This document shows positions 35,156 to 43,845 of a stretch of DNA of 64,000 nt, piece by piece (within the stretch, counting starts at the first letter, position 1; every line of letters starts with the position of its first letter). Position numbers and translations under genes: made by a program. The notes beneath the pieces are model-generated. The model was not told the origin of the DNA. It ran no database searches and saw only the letters and a program-made list of their open reading frames with translations. The DNA lies in contig NZ_PXUE01000002.1 of the NCBI RefSeq assembly GCF_003020585.1, positions 744,001 through 808,000 on the forward strand. Reading direction: 5' to 3'. This DNA comes from Chryseobacterium aurantiacum (GTDB taxonomy: Bacteria; Bacteroidota; Bacteroidia; Flavobacteriales; Weeksellaceae).

Positions 35156-35437
35156 AATAGATTAGAGATAACAGATCTCAGATAACAGACTTTACATCAT
35201 CATTTTTATAATCAACCTCTTACATTAAGTCTGAAATCTGATGTCTGAGAAATAGATTAAAAATTACAGATCTCAGATAACAGACTCTACATCATCATTT
35301 TTATAATCAATCTCTTACATTAAGTCTGATGTCTGAGAAATAGATTAGAAATTACAGATCTCAGATAACAGACTCTACATCATCACTTTTATAATCAATC
35401 TCTTACATTAAGTCTGAAATCTGATGTCTGAAATCTA
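35156..35437. repeat. Three tandem copies of a palindromic 88-95 bp repeat
   Basis: Unit starts at 35156, 35251 and 35339. Each reads AATAGATTA..., then CAGATCTCAGATAACAGACT, an AT-rich middle, and AGTCTGA(AATCTG)ATGTCTGA. Unit 2 lacks a 7-base AAATCTG copy. Left and right ends pair as CAGACT/AGTCTG-type arms, so each unit can fold. The units are nearly identical to each other and belong to the same word family as the repeats in the purine cluster. They end within 13 bases of the adaptor stop codon. Confidence 0.9.
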
Positions 35438-35449
35438 GTATCTTTTGAC

Positions 35450-36562
35450 TTAGTTAATATTCACATTCATGTTCATCCCGGCACTCAGTTTCTCCAGATT
35501 TTCCTTTTTATTGGAAGCTGTAAACTCAATTCTTACAGGAATTCTTTGCTGTACCTTAATGAAGTTTCCTGTTGAATTATCCGTTGGTACGCTTGAATAT
35601 CTTGATCCTGTTGCCGCAGAAACAGCAGTAACAACACCCTCAAATTTCTGTCCTCCTAAAGCATCCGCTGTCATTGTTATTTTTTCGCCCACTTTAATAT
35701 GAGGCATCTGGCTTTCCAAGAAGTTAGCAGTTACCCATTTTTGACCATTTAGAACAATAGTAGCTACTTGTTGTCCAGGTTGAATCAATTGTCCCTCAGA
35801 AATGGTTCTCCTACCCATTATCCCATCGTAAGGAGCGGTAATAACAGTATAAGAAAGATTAATTTTTGCCATATCCAAGGCAGATTTTGTTCTGTTAATC
35901 TCAGCATCATTAATTCCTAATCTACTTTTTACTTCTGTAGTGGAAAGATTAGCTGACTGCTTTTGATTCACTAATGTTTCATAAGCAGCTTTCTGAGCAT
36001 CATATTCTGTTTTTACCTGATCATATTGCTGTCTCGTCACCGCTTCTGCAGTTAAAAGATTCTTATAACGGTTTAAGTTTTGTTCAGCATTCCAAAGTCT
36101 TGCTTTTGCTCCTGCAATATTAGACTGCATCACATTGATATTATTGGAAACCGTATTCACAGAAGAACTTGTTGCAGACTTTTGAGCGATTGCGTTCTGA
36201 TAAGCCGCTTCAGCCTGTCCCAATTGTGTTAAAATCTCACGATTATCAAGAATAACCAAGGTATCCCCTTTTTTCACTCTTTGGTGCTCTATGAATTTTA
36301 TGTCTTTAATATAAGCAGAAACCCTTGTATTGATAGGATTGATAAACTCCTCTACCTGTGCTGCTTCTGTATATGTTTTATTTCCGATGTGGAAGTATTC
36401 GCGTATTAACCAAAACAATCCAAAGCCAATAACCAGAAAAACGATAATATTAGAAATGATTGCTCTGATTTTGTTGGTCTTGTTTTGCTTCTTCTTACCA
36501 TCTCCGCTTGGTCTTGCCGGAGTTGGAGTTGTATCTTGAGTTGTTTGTTCCTTGTTTTCCAT
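35450..36562 (-). CDS. HlyD/EmrA family efflux periplasmic adaptor
   Basis: A 370-aa adaptor anchored by one N-terminal membrane helix (IISNIIVFLVIGFGLFWLI, about 33-51) after a Pro/Lys-rich cytoplasmic tail. It has the biotinyl-lipoyl halves (VSAYIKDIKFIEHQRVKKGD and the later ITAPYDGIMGRRTISEGQLI), a long coiled-coil hairpin between (about 115-225, rich in Ala, Gln and Asn) and a beta-barrel segment. It joins the MFS pump to the TolC-like channel. It is 24 bases downstream of the TolC gene and thus in its operon. Well-conserved, no defect seen. Confidence 0.93.
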   Translation of the reverse strand: MENKEQTTQDTTPTPARPSGDGKKKQNKTNKIRAIISNIIVFLVIGFGLFWLIREYFHIGNKTYTEAAQVEEFINPINTRVSAYIKDIKFIEHQRVKKGDTLVILDNREILTQLGQAEAAYQNAIAQKSATSSSVNTVSNNINVMQSNIAGAKARLWNAEQNLNRYKNLLTAEAVTRQQYDQVKTEYDAQKAAYETLVNQKQSANLSTTEVKSRLGINDAEINRTKSALDMAKINLSYTVITAPYDGIMGRRTISEGQLIQPGQQVATIVLNGQKWVTANFLESQMPHIKVGEKITMTADALGGQKFEGVVTAVSAATGSRYSSVPTDNSTGNFIKVQQRIPVRIEFTASNKKENLEKLSAGMNMNVNIN

Positions 36563-36586
36563 TGTGTTGATTTTCAGTTTTAAAAA

Positions 36587-37897
36587 TTAAAGAGTTCCTG
36601 TAGATTTCAAAAGGTTATAGTATTGATACAAAACATTGATCTCTGCATTGGCGTAATCCAGCTCTGACTGCAGCTTCTGGTTTTGGGCATCAATCATTTC
36701 CGCCTGTACAGCCAGTTGATTCAGATATTTCGCTTCGGTAATCTTGTAGTTTTCCTCCGCCAGTCTTTTAGAATCATTCAGAATATCTGCCTGCTGAATA
36801 GCTTCCTGATATTTCGTATAGGCTGCATTCACTCCCATATCTACATTTTGCTGTACCAGAGTCATGGCATCACTTGCCTGATTCTTTTGCAGTTCTCCCA
36901 GTTTTACTTTTTCCTTTGTTTTATACAGATTATCTATATTATAACTAAGAGATACACCCGTCTGCCATCCTCCTGAATACATATCCAGAACAGGATTCCT
37001 TGTAGTAATCGGTCTTTGTAAGGTATATCCACCAAATCCCGCTATAGTAGGCATATTATCTGTTCTTATAATTTCAATGTTCTTATCGGCAACATCTATG
37101 TTCTTTTGGGCAGATTTAAGAATTGGATTGCTGTCATGGGCAAGGCTCACATAATAATCCATTCCTATTCCTGCTTCTTTATTTTCTAAATTTTCAGTTG
37201 GAACAATTTCCGTATCAGAAGATAAACCTAAGGCAATATTTAAATTATAATTAAGGATTTTTTTATTGTTTGAAAGGGTCAGAATACCCTGATCCAGATT
37301 TTTAAGTGCCAGTTCACCACGAATGACTTCATTTCTGGTCACCATTCCCTGTTGATAGAACTTCTGGATATTCTTAAGACGTTCCTGAGCCAACTTTTTG
37401 TTATTCTGAAAAACCTCTTCCTGATTGATGATCTTGTATATATCCAGATAATTGGAAATCACTAAAAATTTTACATCCTGTTTGTTCTTCTCCAGATCCA
37501 ACTCAGAAAGCTGTTCACGAAGTCCGGCCATTTCAATAGATTTATTCACCAATCCTCCCTTAAAGATCAGTTGTGTTGCCTGTACGGCATAAGAACTTCC
37601 ATAATGCGGCATCGGAACCCTTGTAGAATTTGAAAAATCTTTATCAATAGCTACTGCATCACCTAAATAGAATTGGCTTGTAGAAGCCGTGATAGTAGGC
37701 AGTTTCTGAAGTTTAGCAACATTCGTACTCTGTTTTGCAATGTCTATGTTCTGCGCAGAGACCTTGAGCTGCTGATGGTTTTGAACAGCAAGTTCCGCCA
37801 CCTCACCTGCGGTCATCTGTTTCATCTGTTGTGAAAAAAACAGCGCAGGAAAAGCTGCTATCAGAACTGATAGTGCTGTTTTTATTTGCTTTGTCAT
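36587..37897 (-). CDS. TolC family outer membrane efflux protein
   Basis: A 436-aa outer-membrane channel with a signal peptide (ending ALFFSQ) and two OEP repeats rich in coiled-coil heptads (LDLEKNKQDVKFLVISNYLDIYK near 130 and LVQQNVDMGVNAAYTKYQEAIQQA near 345). It would form the exit duct for the adaptor and MFS pump downstream. A full promoter lies upstream (TTTG, 19 bases, TAACTTTG). The AraC-type regulator gene is directly upstream on the same strand, so the regulator may control this promoter. Confidence 0.93.
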   Translation of the reverse strand: MTKQIKTALSVLIAAFPALFFSQQMKQMTAGEVAELAVQNHQQLKVSAQNIDIAKQSTNVAKLQKLPTITASTSQFYLGDAVAIDKDFSNSTRVPMPHYGSSYAVQATQLIFKGGLVNKSIEMAGLREQLSELDLEKNKQDVKFLVISNYLDIYKIINQEEVFQNNKKLAQERLKNIQKFYQQGMVTRNEVIRGELALKNLDQGILTLSNNKKILNYNLNIALGLSSDTEIVPTENLENKEAGIGMDYYVSLAHDSNPILKSAQKNIDVADKNIEIIRTDNMPTIAGFGGYTLQRPITTRNPVLDMYSGGWQTGVSLSYNIDNLYKTKEKVKLGELQKNQASDAMTLVQQNVDMGVNAAYTKYQEAIQQADILNDSKRLAEENYKITEAKYLNQLAVQAEMIDAQNQKLQSELDYANAEINVLYQYYNLLKSTGTL

Positions 37898-37917
37898 TTT
37901 ACCTTGTTTTACAGATG

Positions 37918-37948
37918 CAAAGTTAGGTGAACAACAAAATCAATCAAA
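37918..37948 (-). promoter_or_regulatory. Complete Bacteroidota promoter for the efflux operon
   Basis: On the minus strand TTTG (37945-37948), a 19-base spacer and TAACTTTG (37918-37925), fitting the -33/-7 consensus. It lies 21 bases before the TolC gene start. Confidence 0.7.
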
Positions 37949-37986
37949 TGCTTGATTTTTGGAAAAAGATGTTCAAATGTAATATT

Positions 37987-38832
37987 TTAATTTTCGAACT
38001 GATTTCTGTACTGTCTGGGACTCACTTCCAGATGTTTCTTAAAGAAATGTGAAAAAGAGTACTGATCACTGAATCCTAAAGTAGAAGAAATCTCTGAAAC
38101 CGACTTGTTGGAAGAGTTTAAAAGCACTTTTGCTTCATTTATGACAATTAAGGCAATAATATGGCTTGCCGACTTCCCCGTAATAGACTTTACGACTGAT
38201 GAAAGATGTCTGGTTGTAATCGATTGCCGCTCCGCATAGAACTCCACCGTTCTTTCTGTAAGGTGATATTCGGAAAGATCAGTAAGAAATACAAAGACAA
38301 TCTCTTCCTGTCTGGACATCTGATTCATCGAATTATTGTCCTCTTTAGAAATAATCCCCGCCATCTGATAGCAGAAAACAGAAAAAAGGTGTTCTACCAT
38401 TTCTCTTTTGTACAGCATCTCAGTTTCAGAATCAAGAATATACTTCAGAAAATTGACACTCTTCCAGACCACTTCCATTTCCTCTTCAGGAAAGGGAACT
38501 CCTTTATTCATCTGCTGTCTGAAATAACGGTAAGTAATTAATCTATTAAATTTTAAGGATAAAGCTGAGATAAATTCCCTTTTATAGGAAACCATCCGCG
38601 ACTGGAAATCGTCTGTTACAGATACCACTTCATAGATCGTCTGAGGATCGGTTACCATAAACATATTCGCAGAAACCTCAAGATCGCTAAAGTGCTGACG
38701 CAATTTTATGGTGCCGGATTTGATAAAAATAAATGCAGGATTTTCGGGACGGAAAGGCTTATCGACAGCAATTCTCTCGAAAATATTACGTTGCGTAAAA
38801 ATCTCTACTCCGAATTTTTCTAAGGCAGACAT
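37987..38832 (-). CDS. AraC family transcriptional regulator
   Basis: A 281-aa regulator. The N-terminal part (about 1-170) is a cupin-like sensor region and the last 100 residues are the double helix-turn-helix: HIIALIVINEAKVLLNSSNK, VSEISSTLGFSDQYSFSHFF and KKHLEVSPRQYRNQF. The GFSDQYSFSHFFKKH segment is the classic second helix-turn-helix signature. It lies immediately upstream of the efflux operon and faces the same way, so it probably senses a compound and controls the pump; this is inference from position. Confidence 0.93.
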   Translation of the reverse strand: MSALEKFGVEIFTQRNIFERIAVDKPFRPENPAFIFIKSGTIKLRQHFSDLEVSANMFMVTDPQTIYEVVSVTDDFQSRMVSYKREFISALSLKFNRLITYRYFRQQMNKGVPFPEEEMEVVWKSVNFLKYILDSETEMLYKREMVEHLFSVFCYQMAGIISKEDNNSMNQMSRQEEIVFVFLTDLSEYHLTERTVEFYAERQSITTRHLSSVVKSITGKSASHIIALIVINEAKVLLNSSNKSVSEISSTLGFSDQYSFSHFFKKHLEVSPRQYRNQFEN

Positions 38833-38904
38833 ATCACAAATGTAAGCAATCTTACCATCGATTACAAAATTTTATTATTTTAGCATTTATCCAATTCCTT
38901 CATT

Positions 38905-39378
38905 ATGAGAAAGGTTGATTTATTATTTGTAGAATATAGTAAAAGCCATAGAAACCCCACCAATAAGTTCATTCACTGGATTTGTGTTCCTTTGATTTTC
39001 TGCACCATTCTTGGTTTTATTTCTCTTATCCCAGCACCTCATTTCTGTCTCTCCTACTTTGGATGCATCAGTATTGTGAGTTTAATTGCCATTATCCTGA
39101 TCAGTCTTTTTTATATTAGACTTTCTCTGTTAATTGCTATCGTGATGGCTGTGATCATGCTTTTGATGGAGCATTTCATCTATCTTACCAATATTCATCT
39201 TGGTCAACAATCCTGGATCGCTTATCTCAGTGTTTTTATACTGACCTGGATTTTCCAGTTCATAGGACATAAAATTGAAGGAAAGAAGCCGTCATTTCTT
39301 AAAGATCTTCAATTCCTTTTAATTGGTCCCATATGGATTTTGGGTTATATTCTCAAAAAAATAGGAATCAGATATTAA
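38905..39378 (+). CDS. Mpo1-like (DUF962/YGL010w) membrane protein
   Basis: A 157-aa protein with about four membrane helices. It has the family features SKSHRNPTNKFIHWICVP (His16 and His24) and the later FQFIGHKIEGKKPSF with FLLIGPIWILGYI. Yeast Mpo1 is an Fe-dependent dioxygenase that shortens 2-hydroxy fatty acids by alpha-oxidation; the same activity on bacterial 2-hydroxy lipids is possible but unproven. Its stop codon overlaps that of the convergent DUF2891 gene by four bases, so there is no terminator room between them. Confidence 0.85.
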   Translation: MRKVDLLFVEYSKSHRNPTNKFIHWICVPLIFCTILGFISLIPAPHFCLSYFGCISIVSLIAIILISLFYIRLSLLIAIVMAVIMLLMEHFIYLTNIHLGQQSWIAYLSVFILTWIFQFIGHKIEGKKPSFLKDLQFLLIGPIWILGYILKKIGIRY

Positions 39379-40442
39379 TCTTCCAGAGCATACACAGCAA
39401 AGCTTGCCAACCAGTGGTCTCCGCCGTAGTTCCCTTGAAACAATAGAGGAAGCCCGTTTGCTAAAAAAATATCTGCTGTTTTCTGAAAGTCTTTTTTCAA
39501 TGGATGATTAGCAGGAAGTGCTTTTGCTATTCTTTTCATACACCATGCCTTTGAAAATGATAACCCTACTAGATGAACAGTCTGATAATCGCTTAAATCA
39601 TTTACTACAGGTATCTGTTCTATATTTTCCAGGCTCCTTTTTTCATAGAAATTATTCAGCCATAATACAAATTCTTTTTGAGGAAGAACTCTTCGCATGA
39701 GATCTGCAATTTCAAGGCTTGGCGAAAAGAAATCTGACCCGTCGGGTTCCAGATATGCCGGTGTCTTCTGATCTTTCAGGAAAAAATACCTGGCTTTTTC
39801 CATTAGCTGGTTTTCAAACTCCTTATCTTTATTTGCTCTTGCCCAATCAATTGCAAATCCCATTGCAAAGGCTGTATTGGGATGAACACCGGTTCGGTTT
39901 GGATAGGTTTGTTTAGGAAGATAGGTTCTCCATGATTTCAGAATTTGATCTGTTAGTGGCTTCAAATTTTGATGCCATATTTTAGCTTTCGGGTGATCCC
40001 AATGGATAAGTTCTTCATCCAGTTTTAATATCCATGCCCACCCATAGGTTCTTTCAAATGTAGCCGTCAGTTGATATTTCGTGAAATAATCTGCTTCCGT
40101 TTGAAGCTTTTCTTTTTGAAAAGACTCATCCAAAATTTTTTCAATATCCTTCGCATTGGGTAAATTGGGTTTTGTCTTCAAAAGTCTCGCCAGCATCCAA
40201 TGTCCATGAACAGAGCTATGCCAATCAAAACAACCATAAAAACTCGGATGAAGATCTTTAGGTGTTAAAGGAACTTCTCCTGCATTATTGATGATATGCG
40301 CTGTTTTATTGGGATATTCCTGATTGATACAATGAAGTGGTTTATCTGCCAATTTTAGGGCTATTTCGTCCGTAAGCTTCGGAATTTCCTGGGCATACAT
40401 CAGAAATGGTGAAAACACAAATATTAAAAGACTTTTTCTCAT
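39375..40442 (-). CDS. DUF2891 family secreted protein
   Basis: A 355-aa protein with a short signal peptide (MRKSLLIFVFSPFLMYA, then QE), probably periplasmic. The marker of DUF2891, FYGCFDWHSSVHGHWMLAR, is at about 68-86, and the rest has the repetitive helical look of an alpha/alpha toroid (for example EDKEFENQ- and DLMRRVLPQKEFVLWLNNFY-type helices, and GGDHWLASFAVYALED at the end). Function is not established. It overlaps the DUF962 gene tail to tail. The family is clear; the activity is not. Confidence 0.88.
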   Translation of the reverse strand: MRKSLLIFVFSPFLMYAQEIPKLTDEIALKLADKPLHCINQEYPNKTAHIINNAGEVPLTPKDLHPSFYGCFDWHSSVHGHWMLARLLKTKPNLPNAKDIEKILDESFQKEKLQTEADYFTKYQLTATFERTYGWAWILKLDEELIHWDHPKAKIWHQNLKPLTDQILKSWRTYLPKQTYPNRTGVHPNTAFAMGFAIDWARANKDKEFENQLMEKARYFFLKDQKTPAYLEPDGSDFFSPSLEIADLMRRVLPQKEFVLWLNNFYEKRSLENIEQIPVVNDLSDYQTVHLVGLSFSKAWCMKRIAKALPANHPLKKDFQKTADIFLANGLPLLFQGNYGGDHWLASFAVYALED

Positions 40443-40580
40443 GTATTAAAAATAGAAAATAATGTAGGCCCTTTCCAACTTTTATTGAAATTAAAGCATC
40501 TTTTATCATATAAACCGAAATGCTTTTAAAGTTTTAACACTTCCAAGCATGCTTTTTGATAACATTCATAAAAACTGTTC

Positions 40581-41450
40581 ATGAAAAATCTATTTTTGTT
40601 ATTATTCTGCCTTTTTTTGAGCAATTGCAGTAAATCCGGTTCAAATAAACATTCTGTAAATACAGAAATAGCTCAATCTAAAAATGAGGCCCCGATGGCT
40701 GCTTTGGAAGTTGCTTCTGCCCCAATACCACCACCAATGGAGACTCCCGCTATGGAGCCTACATCTCCAAAAAAAACAGACACTATCTCCAGAAAGATTA
40801 TTAAAAATGGAGACATGCAAATTCAGGTTGGAGATATTAAAAAAGCCCAAATACAGGTTAATAACATCTTGAAAAACAATAAAGCCTATATCCAAAATGA
40901 AGAATTTAAAAATACAGATGCGGATGAAAATCTGGATCTTACTATTCGGGTTCCCCACAAAAACTTTGATGCGCTTGTTAACTCCTTTTCCGATGGTTTA
41001 GGTTCTATCTTATCAAAAAATATATCCTCCGATGACGTTACAGAAGAGTACACGGATGTTTCCATCAAATTGGCTAACAAGAAAATCTATCTTGAAAAGT
41101 ATCGTGATATGCTTAGAAATGCCGCTACTACAAAAGATATGCTTGAGATTCAGGAAAACATCAGGGAGCTTGAGGATGAAATTGATATCTCTGAGGGCAG
41201 ACTCCGATTTATTGATGACCGAGTGAATTACAGCACTTTAAATTTGAATCTGTATAAAGAAAAAGTGAGAAGTTCAGCTACTTCAAAGATTGGTTTCGGA
41301 AGCCGTTTTGTGGATTCTTTAACTGAGGGCTGGAACAGTTTTGTAGGCTTTTTGCTGGGAATGGTTTCATTATGGCCTTTCTTTTTCCTTATTCCAATCA
41401 TGATCGTTCTTTGGAGAAAATGGAGATCAAAGAAAAAAGATAAAAATTGA
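40581..41450 (+). CDS. DUF4349 domain lipoprotein
   Basis: A 289-aa lipoprotein (LSNC, Cys16) anchored also by a C-terminal membrane helix (about 252-277) and a Lys-rich tail. After a Pro-rich spacer (about 45-65) comes the DUF4349 region with RKIIKNGDMQIQVGDIKKAQ and LTIRVPHKNFDALV, then a coiled coil (about 155-205, EIQENIRELEDEIDISEGRL). The family is often found with membrane-stress functions but has no proven activity. It is monocistronic, with a shared terminator downstream. Confidence 0.85.
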   Translation: MKNLFLLLFCLFLSNCSKSGSNKHSVNTEIAQSKNEAPMAALEVASAPIPPPMETPAMEPTSPKKTDTISRKIIKNGDMQIQVGDIKKAQIQVNNILKNNKAYIQNEEFKNTDADENLDLTIRVPHKNFDALVNSFSDGLGSILSKNISSDDVTEEYTDVSIKLANKKIYLEKYRDMLRNAATTKDMLEIQENIRELEDEIDISEGRLRFIDDRVNYSTLNLNLYKEKVRSSATSKIGFGSRFVDSLTEGWNSFVGFLLGMVSLWPFFFLIPIMIVLWRKWRSKKKDKN

Positions 41451-41541
41451 TCTATTAAAAATCAATAACAATGCAATAATCCTATTAACAGCTATTAGAT
41501 ATTTTTCAAAAAAAGAGAATTTAAAAATAGCTAAAACAATA

Positions 41542-41571
41542 AAAAGCCACCTTATCATAAAGGTGGCTTTT
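41542..41571. terminator. Bidirectional terminator
   Basis: AAAAGCCACCTT pairs perfectly with AAGGTGGCTTTT around a 6-base loop, between convergent genes. Confidence 0.88.
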
Positions 41572-41589
41572 ATTTTCTATATTCTTTTA

Positions 41590-43392
41590 TTATTTTCTAA
41601 TGGTTTTGGTGATACTGCTGCCATCTTTATAAAGGATTTTCACAAAATAGATTCCCGACTGAAGACGGTGGATATCCATATTGTTCTTTCCTGGATTCAT
41701 AAAAGTCATTAACTGAAGTCCGTGAGGAGCAATAATATCTACTCTACTTATTTTACCATAGTAGTTTTCAGGTACAAAATTGATCATATGCCCGGATATG
41801 ATCACTGAAAGATCATTCTCATTATTTGAAAGAGCTTGTGTTTTACAGCTCTGGCTCTCATTACAGTCGCTTACAATTTTCCAAACAGGATTACTTGCTG
41901 GTGCTTCTCCCGGATTAGCATACCATTTGTTTTCCCAGATTTTGCAAGCATGGAATACTTTTGTTCCTGCTGTTGGATAAGTTTTTGTCGGGTTATATTC
42001 TTGTGCTCCACAATAGATCACCGGACCGCTTGATTCACAACCAGGTCCTTCTGTACATGCACTTACTTCTTCCCATACCATATTGGTTCCCGGCATTTCT
42101 CCCGGATTCGCATACCATTTATTTTTCCAGATTTTACAAGAATAAAAGACTTTTACTCCAGCTGTAGGATATGCATTGACAGCATTATACTGCTCTGCTC
42201 CGCAATAGGATTGACCATTCCCTGATGTAACTTTCTTCGTTCTGGCTTTTAGTTCATTACTCATATCAGAGAGCTGATTGTTCATGGCAACAGATTTAAC
42301 TGTATAAAGATATTCTGTGTCCTGCGCCAAACCTGCTCGTAAAAAGCTTGTTTGCATCGTTTCTCCTACCTTGATCCCATTTTCAAAAATCTGGTAATTT
42401 TTAATTCCCTGGGAGTGGGTAGAAGCCATCCACATGAGTGAAACTGAGTTTTCAGTAACTGCCATTGAATGGAGGTTGGATGGTGCTGTAGGTTTTTCAA
42501 GTGTCCCTTCAGTGTTTGTTTTCACATTGAGTGGTGTACTTTTTCCTGAAGTAAGTCCGGAAGAACCTTTCGCCTGTACTTCATAAGTATAAACCGTATT
42601 AGCAGATAAACCAGTATCTTCAAATGACGCCCCGCTTACCTGCTGAATATTTTGTCCATTGCGGAAAACATTGTAAGATACAGCATCTGACTGCGGATTC
42701 CAGCTTATTTTAGCAGAAGAACTGGTTACTCCAACCTGTGTTAATCCTGTAGGAGTAGCAGGTGCAGAAACCCCTGTTCCAGACGTTACATTAACATCAA
42801 TTACATTATAAAATGCATTGGTAGTATCTGCTACATCCCAAACTGCTAAAATTATATGATACCCTGTACGGTTAGCAGGAACAGTAATCTGATGAGAAAC
42901 ATTATCTTGTGGTGGTGTCCCATTATGTGAAACTGTACCAATGAGTTCAAGGTCCTGACGAGAAAGAGGTTGATTAGGGTTCCAACCTTCCTTTGTCATA
43001 TAATAATGCCATTTAGCAGTTGCGTGATAAGCCAGATATTTCCAGATAAAAGCATTCACACCGGTTGTGATATTGGTTTTCTTCCATCGATTAGCATTTT
43101 GGATATCCAGCGTAGTATCTCCACCTATACTTCCATTAGCAGAGGCAATCTTTCCATCTGCCGGACCCAAAGCAGGGAAGCCTTTTGGTGCTTCCAAAGA
43201 TCCGGGTTCATTAATAATGGATCCATAGATGCTAAATGCTGTAGAATAACCGAGTGTAGCCTTATCCAGACTTCCCTGATATCCTCGTGAGGCAGGACTC
43301 ATTACATATCCGTGTGCAGACAAATGAATTAAAGAAGGCACCAGTATAGCCAAGATCAGCAATACCGGAAAAAAAATTTTGCGTGTCATCAT
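41590..43392 (-). CDS. Secreted AA10 lytic polysaccharide monooxygenase with FnIII, chitin-binding and T9SS sorting domains
   Basis: A 600-aa copper enzyme that would oxidatively cleave chitin (or cellulose). Signal peptide 1-26 gives mature N-terminal His27 (HGYVMSPASR), and His123 (LAYHATAKW) completes the histidine brace. Domain order: AA10 27-203, FnIII about 212-295, FnIII about 300-387, two near-duplicate chitin-binding modules of CBM5/12 type (396-447 and 460-511, both with YCGA.YN...YPTAG.KVF..CKIW.NKWYANPGE), and a T9SS type A tail (about 530-600, ending SGIYFVKILYKDGSSITKTIRK). It stands alone after an AT-rich region. Confidence 0.94.
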   Translation of the reverse strand: MMTRKIFFPVLLILAILVPSLIHLSAHGYVMSPASRGYQGSLDKATLGYSTAFSIYGSIINEPGSLEAPKGFPALGPADGKIASANGSIGGDTTLDIQNANRWKKTNITTGVNAFIWKYLAYHATAKWHYYMTKEGWNPNQPLSRQDLELIGTVSHNGTPPQDNVSHQITVPANRTGYHIILAVWDVADTTNAFYNVIDVNVTSGTGVSAPATPTGLTQVGVTSSSAKISWNPQSDAVSYNVFRNGQNIQQVSGASFEDTGLSANTVYTYEVQAKGSSGLTSGKSTPLNVKTNTEGTLEKPTAPSNLHSMAVTENSVSLMWMASTHSQGIKNYQIFENGIKVGETMQTSFLRAGLAQDTEYLYTVKSVAMNNQLSDMSNELKARTKKVTSGNGQSYCGAEQYNAVNAYPTAGVKVFYSCKIWKNKWYANPGEMPGTNMVWEEVSACTEGPGCESSGPVIYCGAQEYNPTKTYPTAGTKVFHACKIWENKWYANPGEAPASNPVWKIVSDCNESQSCKTQALSNNENDLSVIISGHMINFVPENYYGKISRVDIIAPHGLQLMTFMNPGKNNMDIHRLQSGIYFVKILYKDGSSITKTIRK

Positions 43393-43845
43393 ATTTAAAT
43401 TTTTGGTGTTGATTTTATCAGATCAATTGTACATACAACTGAATTTTTAAACTATTGTATTTCAAATAATTAAATAAATACAAATTATAAAATATTTAAT
43501 AAAAATTCAATTAAACAATATATATATATGTTAATATTTTAATTTAAAACACACAATAACAATTCATAACATATTATTGTTAACATATATATATCGTCAT
43601 TTAAAACATAAATATATAAAAATTAAATAAATTAATCACCTAATATTGAAATAAAATTACTGCAAATCACTGCTAAACAGAATGAAGATAGAAAATGAAA
43701 GCATAAGCCCTATTAGTTCTATGATTTTTAAGGAATTAAAGATTTTTTTTAAAACAAAAAAAAGGCTGGGAGAATTAATCATTCTCTCAGCCTTTATATC
43801 TTAAAGACTTTTATCTCCAAAGTTTATAATCTAATGAAGTAAAAC
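43393..43845. other. Very AT-rich intergenic region upstream of the AA10 gene
   Basis: About 450 bases with long A/T runs including repeated TATATATA stretches (43520-43610). No gene, clear -7 box or hidden peptide was found; the right part holds the terminator listed at 43761-43795. Confidence 0.5.
43761..43795 (-). terminator. Terminator of the tetrapyrrole-methylase gene
   Basis: AAAGGCTGGGAGAAT pairs with ATTCTCTCAGCCTTT (one mismatch on the minus strand) around TAATC; the minus-strand tail is TTTTTTTGTTTT. Confidence 0.78.

Noticed and set aside
35156-35437. The three repeats as a CRISPR array
   Set aside because: Units of 88-95 bases are copied whole with no unique spacers of constant length, and there are no cas genes.
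40581-41450. Several long ORFs on both strands inside the DUF4349, AA10 and GH97 genes
   Set aside because: They are in other frames of real genes, without start sites or family features.
43393-43760. Hidden GG-leader peptide in the AT-rich region before the AA10 gene
   Set aside because: No ORF with an LK.[IV].GG pattern or cysteines on either strand.
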